34,280 nucleotides of DNA. It comes from a virus. Within the stretch, counting starts at the first letter, position 1, and each line of letters begins with the position of its first letter. The notes beneath the pieces were generated by a model that was not told the DNA's origin, did not search any database, and saw nothing but the letters and a program-made list of their open reading frames with translations. The stretch spans positions 1-34,280 of the IMG/VR virus record IMGVR_UViG_3300020034_000050, one strand, 5' to 3'. Shown here piece after piece: positions 28,822 to 34,280 of the stretch. The translations under genes were made by a program, and so were the position numbers.

Positions 28822-31074
28822 ATGGCTGGCCCGACATATGTTCGCGTCTCGGCAGACACCAATGATCTGACGGCGAAGCTTGCTGTGGCGAAGGCGGATT
28901 TTTCCGCGTTCTCCAGCGAGCTGCGCAAGGCGGCCACGGAAATGCGCAACGCCGGCGCCGGCGCGAGCGCCGAGATGGCTGAGAAGCTGCGCACTGCCGC
29001 CACCGCCGCATCCTCCGCGCGCGTCCAAGTCGCCGCGTTGAACCGCGAGCTGAATGCCGGCGCTCCCAAAGGCTTTATGGCAGACGTCACTTCTTTGCTC
29101 GGGCCGTTGCGCTCGCTGGCCGGCGGATTCACGGCTGTCAGCGTTGCGATGGGCGCGTGGAACCTCGTCAAGAACATCGGCGACATTGCAGATCAGGCCG
29201 AGGTGCTGGGTTTCTCGACGGACGCTCTCCAAGCCTATCGCGCTGGCGCCACCGAGGCCGGCGCCGACACCGCCTTTGTCGACAACGTCCTTCAGAAATT
29301 CACTCGGTCGGTCGGCGAAAACAAAAAGGAATTCACCGAACTCGGCCTTACCCAGAATGACTTGGCCGGCGGGCCGGAAGCCGCGCTGCAGAAAACCATG
29401 GTCGCGCTCTTGGCGATCACGGACGTCACGAAGCGCGCGGCAATAGAAACAGCGATCTTCACCAGGGGCGGACAAAAGCTCGAGCAGGTGCTGGAGCAGT
29501 GGGCCTCGCCCGATCTCATCAAGCGTATGCGCGAGCTTGGTTACATCACCTCCCCGGAGAACGTGAAGAAAGCCGACGACTTCGGCGATGGCATGGGCCG
29601 CGTCTTCGCCAAAATTAAAGTCATGATAGGCGACGCCATTCTCGATTGGCGCACATACGCCAACGTCGCCGGCACCTTAGACCTCGCCATTAAGGGGGCG
29701 CCTGCACCGCCCGGCGGTCCGCCGCCTGCAGTCGGGACAAACACCATCCCCGATATCCTGCCGCCGGAAGTCCAGAATTTCAAATTCGACATTGCGGATT
29801 ACGCCGCGCTTTCGGATTTGCAGAAGCTCGCGGGTGACACCTACGCGAGCTGGCAGGAAGATCTGGTCACGACGCAGCGTGCGCTGGGTCTCTTCGGTGA
29901 CCAAGCCAAAGCCTACGAAGTGGAATATTGGGCCCACAAGCTGCAGACCGCCCAGGTCGGCGGTGACGGATATATCGGCATCGCGCGGCAGATCAATTCG
30001 ACGATCCTCTCGCTCGAATCTGGGCGCGCGCGAGACGAAGAACAGATCGCAACCGCCGCCACCGCGAAGGCCGCGCGCGACGCTGAGGACGTCAAGAAGC
30101 GATTCTTCGACAACGTCAACGAGCAGATGAAGGCCGCAAACGCCGCAGCCGAAATGGCGGCCAACATCAACGATAAGGAATACGACAGATTCCTTTTCAA
30201 TCTCGAAATGAAGAAAGAGGCGGCCGGCGACAATCTCGCGGAACAGCTCCTGCTCGACGATCAATGGGTACAGGCCGCCGCCACCGCCTACGGCAAGGAC
30301 ACCGACGCGTGGCGCGCGGCGATCCGTGAGAAGACCCGCGACGTCAATCTGGCCGTGCAGCAAATTGCCCAGCCCTGGAAGCAGCTAACTGCCGGCATCA
30401 GCGGCTCCTTCCGGGGAATGTTTCAGGACATCATCGGGGGCACCACGACGTTCGGCCAGATCATGGTCAACTTCGGCAACCGGCTTGTCGGGTCGTTCGC
30501 CGATGCTGGTCTTCGCATCGCGCAACAATGGGTTCAGGACCAGCTCCTTCAGGTGGCCGCCACGCAGGTGAAAGAGACAGCCCTCACGGGCGCTGTCGCG
30601 GCCGGCGAAGCCTCGCGCGTCGCGATCAAAACCGCCGCCGCCGGCGAGGGCGCCGTGGTGGAAGCAGCCGCCGGTTCGGCGAGCATCTTTAAGAACGCCA
30701 ACAAGGCCGCAGCCGGCGCCTTCGCCGCTGTTGCTGAGATTCCCTACATCGGCCCGGTGCTCGCGCCCATCGCGGCAGCGACCGCATTCGTCGCGGTTAT
30801 GGCCTTCGACATTTTCTCGGCGCGTGGCGGCATGGACATCGGTGCCGGCGTCAGCCCCATCGTGCAGCTCCACGAAAACGAAATGGTCATCCCGGCGAAT
30901 CTCGCCCAGGGCATCCGCGAAATGACGGCCGGCGGTGGCGCGGGATCGCGCGGGCGTGGGGCGCTCATTGGCAACGTGACCACGATGGACCCGCGCTCGT
31001 TCCAGAACTTCATCAATAACCCGACGAACCTGCGGTCGCTGAAAAAGCGGCTCGACACATATGGGATCACCTGA
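28822..31074 (+). CDS. Tail tape measure protein
   Basis: Predicted tape measure protein that sets tail length, 750 residues. It is strongly helical with Ala-rich coiled coils at the N-terminus (about 15-75), hydrophobic segments near residues 90-115, a Gly/Pro linker (about 293-310), further helices (about 400-480) and a hydrophobic Ala/Gly region (about 625-665) with GGMDIGAGVSPIVQLHENEMVIPANL, a typical tape-measure ending. At roughly 0.15 nm per residue, 750 residues would match a tail of about 110 nm (inference). It shares one base with the next gene. Confidence 0.9.
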   Translation: MAGPTYVRVSADTNDLTAKLAVAKADFSAFSSELRKAATEMRNAGAGASAEMAEKLRTAATAASSARVQVAALNRELNAGAPKGFMADVTSLLGPLRSLAGGFTAVSVAMGAWNLVKNIGDIADQAEVLGFSTDALQAYRAGATEAGADTAFVDNVLQKFTRSVGENKKEFTELGLTQNDLAGGPEAALQKTMVALLAITDVTKRAAIETAIFTRGGQKLEQVLEQWASPDLIKRMRELGYITSPENVKKADDFGDGMGRVFAKIKVMIGDAILDWRTYANVAGTLDLAIKGAPAPPGGPPPAVGTNTIPDILPPEVQNFKFDIADYAALSDLQKLAGDTYASWQEDLVTTQRALGLFGDQAKAYEVEYWAHKLQTAQVGGDGYIGIARQINSTILSLESGRARDEEQIATAATAKAARDAEDVKKRFFDNVNEQMKAANAAAEMAANINDKEYDRFLFNLEMKKEAAGDNLAEQLLLDDQWVQAAATAYGKDTDAWRAAIREKTRDVNLAVQQIAQPWKQLTAGISGSFRGMFQDIIGGTTTFGQIMVNFGNRLVGSFADAGLRIAQQWVQDQLLQVAATQVKETALTGAVAAGEASRVAIKTAAAGEGAVVEAAAGSASIFKNANKAAAGAFAAVAEIPYIGPVLAPIAAATAFVAVMAFDIFSARGGMDIGAGVSPIVQLHENEMVIPANLAQGIREMTAGGGAGSRGRGALIGNVTTMDPRSFQNFINNPTNLRSLKKRLDTYGIT

Positions 31075-31661
31075 TGCCCATCGCCATATTCCCCGTGCTC
31101 TCTGGCATGGAATATCCCGTCAATCGATTCCCGGTTTTGAACACGACGCGTCATGCGGCGCGCTCCGGCCGGCGCACCGCGCTGCCCCATTGGACGGCGC
31201 CGCTCTACGACTTTGAGCTGAGCTTCAGCTACCTCGGCGCCGAAGCGTCGCGCCTGGACTGGCAAACGCTGGAGGGGTTCTGGAAAACCACGATGGTTAC
31301 GCCGGGCCAGTTCTTTCAGTTCGCATTCCGCGAGGACGCAAGCTGCACGAACGAATCGCTCGGCACCGGAAACGGCGTCACCACCGTTTACCAGCTCGTC
31401 CGCACGCTGGGCGGTTTCGTCGAGCCGGTGCTCGCCGCGTTGACCGGCGTATTCAAGGTCAACGGCGTAACTGTGACGGCTACGATCAATGCCGGCGGCA
31501 CCGTCACGTTCGCGGCCCCTCCTGGCAACGGGCTCGCGATCACATGGACAGGCACGTTCAATTGGCTGTGCCAGTGGGACCAGGACACCGCTGAATTTTC
31601 CAACTTCGCGTATCTGTTTTGGGAGCTGAAGAAGCTCACCTTCAGAAGCTCGCGCCTATGA
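31074..31661 (+). CDS. DUF2460 distal tail protein
   Basis: Predicted distal tail protein at the base of the tube, 195 residues. The DUF2460 pattern is clear: FPVLSGMEYPVNRFPVLNT, ALPHWTAPLYDFELSFSYL, WQTLEGFWKT and GQFFQFAFRED, ending with FSNFAYLFWELKKLTFRSSR. In alphaproteobacterial gene transfer agents and siphophages it sits between tape measure and DUF2163 proteins, as here. A beta-rich insertion (about 90-155) is present. The start shares one base with the tape measure stop; the next gene overlaps by 4 nt. Confidence 0.9.
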   Translation: MPIAIFPVLSGMEYPVNRFPVLNTTRHAARSGRRTALPHWTAPLYDFELSFSYLGAEASRLDWQTLEGFWKTTMVTPGQFFQFAFREDASCTNESLGTGNGVTTVYQLVRTLGGFVEPVLAALTGVFKVNGVTVTATINAGGTVTFAAPPGNGLAITWTGTFNWLCQWDQDTAEFSNFAYLFWELKKLTFRSSRL

Positions 31662-32581
31662 AAACTCCCTGGTACGAGACTTCCCCCGGCGCCCTTGTCA
31701 CTTTGCTCTCGCACGATCTCTGGGTCGATTGCGATCTCTACACGATCACGCTCATCGGCGGCACCGTGTTGAGGTATACGACCGGCGACATTGACGTGCA
31801 GATCAGCGGCAATACCTGGACCGCGCACCAAGTGCTCGTCGACACGAGCGACGACCAGGGCCGCGCGCATTGGAAGGTCGGGACCGGCGTCGACACGTGG
31901 CAAGTCGTCATGGTGCCGCGCACATACGATCCGGTCACTTCCACCGCAGATCCCGATTTGATCAATGGCCTGCCCTGGCTGCAGGCCCTCATGGCCGGTG
32001 CGCTCGATTGGGCCGACATCAAAATAGATCGAGCCTTCTTCAGCGCATGGCCCAGTGCGCTCTCAACTTTCGCGGCCCCGGTTGGGGCCATTACTTTATT
32101 CCGTGGTCTGATGGCCGGGGTGGATTGCGGGCGGTCGAGCGCGGCGCTGACCATTCAAAGCTACACCGCGCTGCTCGACATCAACCTTCCGCGCAACGTG
32201 TTCCAGCCGAGCTGCCGGCACTCGCTGTTCGACGCCGGCTGCACCCTCGATGCCGCGGCTTACGCAAAAACCGGCACCGTCACGGGCGGCGACCGTCTGA
32301 CGCTCACCTCGGCAATGACCGCGCCGCTCGGCTCGGGGACATTCACGCTGGGCGAGATCGTCATGACCAGCGGACAGAACGCCGGCTTCCGTCGCACAGT
32401 TCGCCTGTGGACGCCCGGCACCTTCCTGCTCCTGGCACCATATTATTTCGCGATCAACCCCGGCGACACGTTCACCGCGTGGCCCGGTTGCGACAAGAGC
32501 CAAGCGACGTGCGTCCTTTTCGGTAATCAGGCGAACTTCGGTGGGCAGCGCTTCATTCCAACATCGCCGACCGCCCTATGA
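31658..32581 (+). CDS. DUF2163 tail hub protein with four conserved cysteines
   Basis: Predicted hub (lambda gpL-like) of the tail tip, 307 residues. The C-terminal domain has CRHSLFDAGC (Cys 186 and 195) and GCDKSQATC (Cys 278 and 285) followed by FGNQANFGGQRFIP, the cysteine arrangement associated with an iron-sulphur cluster in gpL and gene transfer agent hub proteins. The N-terminal half (about 10-150) is the DUF2163 domain (TLIGGTVLRYTTGDIDVQI). ATGA overlaps link it to both neighbours. Cluster binding is inferred from the four cysteines. Confidence 0.9.
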   Translation: MKTPWYETSPGALVTLLSHDLWVDCDLYTITLIGGTVLRYTTGDIDVQISGNTWTAHQVLVDTSDDQGRAHWKVGTGVDTWQVVMVPRTYDPVTSTADPDLINGLPWLQALMAGALDWADIKIDRAFFSAWPSALSTFAAPVGAITLFRGLMAGVDCGRSSAALTIQSYTALLDINLPRNVFQPSCRHSLFDAGCTLDAAAYAKTGTVTGGDRLTLTSAMTAPLGSGTFTLGEIVMTSGQNAGFRRTVRLWTPGTFLLLAPYYFAINPGDTFTAWPGCDKSQATCVLFGNQANFGGQRFIPTSPTAL

Positions 32582-33045
32582 ACGGGCGCGAGAAAGTCAT
32601 TGCCGAGGCGCACTCATTCCTCGGCACACGCTACCACCACATGGGCCGCATCAAAATCCGCCGGGACGCGGACGGCGCGATCACCGAACCCGGCGGCGTG
32701 GACTGCGCTCAGTTCCCGTTCCTGGTCTATCGCAATGCCGGCGCGATCCCCGACAAGCCGATGGAATATTACCCGCCCGACTGGTTCGCCCATCGCGACG
32801 GCGAACGCTACCTCGCGGAAGTGCTGGAGCACGCGGACGAAGTTGAAGAGCCGGGCCCCGCCGACCTCGTCCTTTGGAAGATCGGCCGCGCCTTCGCACA
32901 CGGCGCCATCGTCACGCTTTGGCCGACGATCATTCACGCCAGCATGGAAGACGGAATGGTGCTGCTCGCTGACGGCACCGGAGGGCGCACGGCTGACAAG
33001 CCGAGGCGCTTTTTCAGTTTGAAGGACTGGTCGTCATGGGTTTGA
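32578..33045 (+). CDS. NlpC/P60 family tail peptidase
   Basis: Predicted cell-wall peptidase in the tail tip that opens peptidoglycan for DNA entry, 155 residues. The catalytic Cys is C43 in GGVDCAQFPF; the His is probably H108 in AFAHGAIVTLW, with H120 as a possible third residue. The family's N-terminal helix (KVIAEAHSFLGTRY) is present. It follows the DUF2163 gene with an ATGA overlap, as in gene transfer agents and siphophages of alphaproteobacteria. The activity is inferred from motifs and context. Confidence 0.92.
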   Translation: MNGREKVIAEAHSFLGTRYHHMGRIKIRRDADGAITEPGGVDCAQFPFLVYRNAGAIPDKPMEYYPPDWFAHRDGERYLAEVLEHADEVEEPGPADLVLWKIGRAFAHGAIVTLWPTIIHASMEDGMVLLADGTGGRTADKPRRFFSLKDWSSWV

Positions 33046-34280
33046 TGGTCTTCCTTTTCGGCAAAAAGAAACGTGACACGAGCAACGCCGGCACGGCGTT
33101 GCGTATTCAGACATCCCTGCAGGGCGTCCCGATCCCCATTGGCTGGGGGCAGACCGCCCTCTCCGGGAATCTCATTTGGTACGGCGACTTCAAAGCCACC
33201 CCGCACGCCTCGCAGAGCGGCGGCAAGGGGGGCATGGGAAGCGGCGGCAAGGGCGGCGGTGGGACCACCTACACATATCAAGTCTCAGCCGCCGTCGCGT
33301 TTGCTGAAGGCCCGGTGACTTCGTTCGACCGGCTGTGGGTCAATAAGACCGTCTCAGACCTCACCGCACAAAACCTCACCGCGTTCCTGGGCACGTATGC
33401 GCAGAGCGCCTGGGGTTATCTCACCACGAACCATCCGACGCAGGCGGACAATTATCGGGGCCTCGCATATTTCGCCGGCACGCTCGCTCTCGGCGACAGC
33501 CAGGAGATTCCAAATTACGTCCAAGAGATGACGTTCGCGCGCCACGGCGCGATCTCGGGCAAGCCCGACGCAGATCCAAAGGACGTCATTGTCGATCTGC
33601 TCACGAACGTCAGTTGGGGCAGCAATTTTCCGTCCGCGCTGATCGATACGCTCTCGGTCTATTCGGCCTACTGCCGCGCCTTCGGCCTGGTGGTATCGCC
33701 GCTCCTAAGCACCGCGCTCACGGCCGCGTCCTTCATCGACGACATGATGCGCGCTACGAACTCCGAGCTGGTCTGGAGCAACGGGCTTCTGACCATCGTG
33801 CCGTATGGCGACCAGACCAAGACCGCAAACGGCGCCACCTACACCGCGCCGTCGGCCCCGATCTACGTTCTCACCGACGTGGACTTCGTCGACAATCAGG
33901 CGAGCAATTCGGAGTCGTCATCGTCGAGTGGCGGGTCGGACCCGATCATCGCCACCCGCATCCCGGCGAGCAAACGGATTAATTCCTTCAAGCTCGAATA
34001 TCTGGACCGCGCGAACCAATACGACCCGGCCATTGTCGAGGCCAAAGACACCGCCGCAATCACGGCTTATGGCCCGCAGTCCAACAGCTCCACCACCGCT
34101 CATATGTTTTGCGACGTGGACGCGGCGAATATGTCCGCGCAGCTCCTGCTCGGGCGCGCGGCTATCGGCAACACATTTGCCTTCACGCTCCCGGCCCGTT
34201 TCATTCTGCTCGACCCGATGGACATCGTTTCCATCCCCGACAACAAGCTCGGGCTGGTGCAATCCCAATGGGTTCGCATC
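33036..34280 (+). CDS. Tail tip protein (gp J-like), cut by the window end
   Basis: The frame starts at an ATG 9 nt after GAAGGA (a second in-frame ATG is at 33045) and stays open to the last base, giving at least 415 residues. The N-terminus (FLFGKKKRDTSN, LRIQTSLQGVPIPIGWGQ) and following segments (YQVSAAVAFAEGPVTSFDRL, EIPNYVQEMTF) match the phage tail-tip/host-specificity family that follows NlpC/P60 in this order. A Gly/Ser/Lys-rich run (about residues 58-77) is inserted near the start. The missing part should hold the receptor-binding region. Confidence 0.85.
   Translation, partial: MGLMVFLFGKKKRDTSNAGTALRIQTSLQGVPIPIGWGQTALSGNLIWYGDFKATPHASQSGGKGGMGSGGKGGGGTTYTYQVSAAVAFAEGPVTSFDRLWVNKTVSDLTAQNLTAFLGTYAQSAWGYLTTNHPTQADNYRGLAYFAGTLALGDSQEIPNYVQEMTFARHGAISGKPDADPKDVIVDLLTNVSWGSNFPSALIDTLSVYSAYCRAFGLVVSPLLSTALTAASFIDDMMRATNSELVWSNGLLTIVPYGDQTKTANGATYTAPSAPIYVLTDVDFVDNQASNSESSSSSGGSDPIIATRIPASKRINSFKLEYLDRANQYDPAIVEAKDTAAITAYGPQSNSSTTAHMFCDVDAANMSAQLLLGRAAIGNTFAFTLPARFILLDPMDIVSIPDNKLGLVQSQWVRI

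Noticed and set aside
28641-28865. Plus-strand ORF with ATG at 28641 in the +1 frame after G
   Set aside because: Its protein is Pro/Arg-rich and not gpT-like. The -1 frame encodes the recognisable T domain.

Overview
The window is a contiguous, almost entirely plus-strand stretch of a tailed-phage genome (free phage or prophage). The morphology is that of a siphovirus with an HK97-type capsid and a long non-contractile tail. The likely host is an alphaproteobacterium, probably from the Rhizobiales/Hyphomicrobiales. The reasons are GC-rich sequence, a GcrA-like cell-cycle regulator, a DUF3309 membrane peptide, a DUF3489 protein, and a tail-tip set (DUF2460, DUF2163, NlpC/P60, tip protein) in the order known from alphaproteobacterial siphophages and gene transfer agents. 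No integrase, repressor or lysis gene is visible, so lifestyle cannot be decided.

Layout. (1) About 1-10,850: early DNA metabolism in a dense operon, most genes joined by ATGA or TGATG overlaps. It holds a RusA resolvase, a GcrA-like regulator, three putative methyltransferases (MT-A70 type, a beta-class N4/N6 enzyme, and a ParB-domain/methyltransferase fusion), a TSCPD-like protein, a DnaB-type helicase, a putative replisome organiser, a DUF7768 protein and several small unknowns. Two repeat arrays here are candidate replication or control sites: a 7-bp tandem array carrying three GAGTC sites inside the replisome gene (6894-6928), and a cluster of TTTCACGAAT iterons (7698-7800). (2) About 10,850-12,540: a DUF3489 protein, a terminator, a NusG-like factor and an HNH nuclease. 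(3) 12,536-13,147: a gene-poor segment between HNH and small terminase with strong inverted repeats, a G-rich motif and a T-run; it is the best place for a cos site and may hold one small minus-strand gene. (4) About 13,150-20,034: two small membrane proteins, terminase small and large subunits, another small membrane protein, portal, S49 prohead protease and major capsid protein. (5) 20,112-25,264: a block of seven accessory structural-type genes inserted between capsid and head-tail connector, ending in a 747-residue beta-helix protein with fourteen 18-residue repeats. (6) 25,276-34,280: connector, gp10-like protein, tail terminator, major tail protein, the G/GT chaperone pair with a probable -1 frameshift, tape measure, DUF2460, DUF2163 hub, NlpC/P60 peptidase and the start of the tail-tip protein, cut by the window edge.

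How it fits together. The early operon supplies helicase loading, recombination and DNA methylation. A phage GcrA homologue beside methyltransferases, with GANTC sites clustered in a replication gene, suggests the phage may read or alter the host's methylation-based cell-cycle programme (inference). A NusG-like factor encoded just before the packaging and structural genes is well placed to promote read-through of the long late operon. Strong hairpins follow the capsid gene, the next structural gene and the major tail gene, which would tune levels of abundant proteins. All functional calls rest on reading the sequence and family knowledge; no database search was run.
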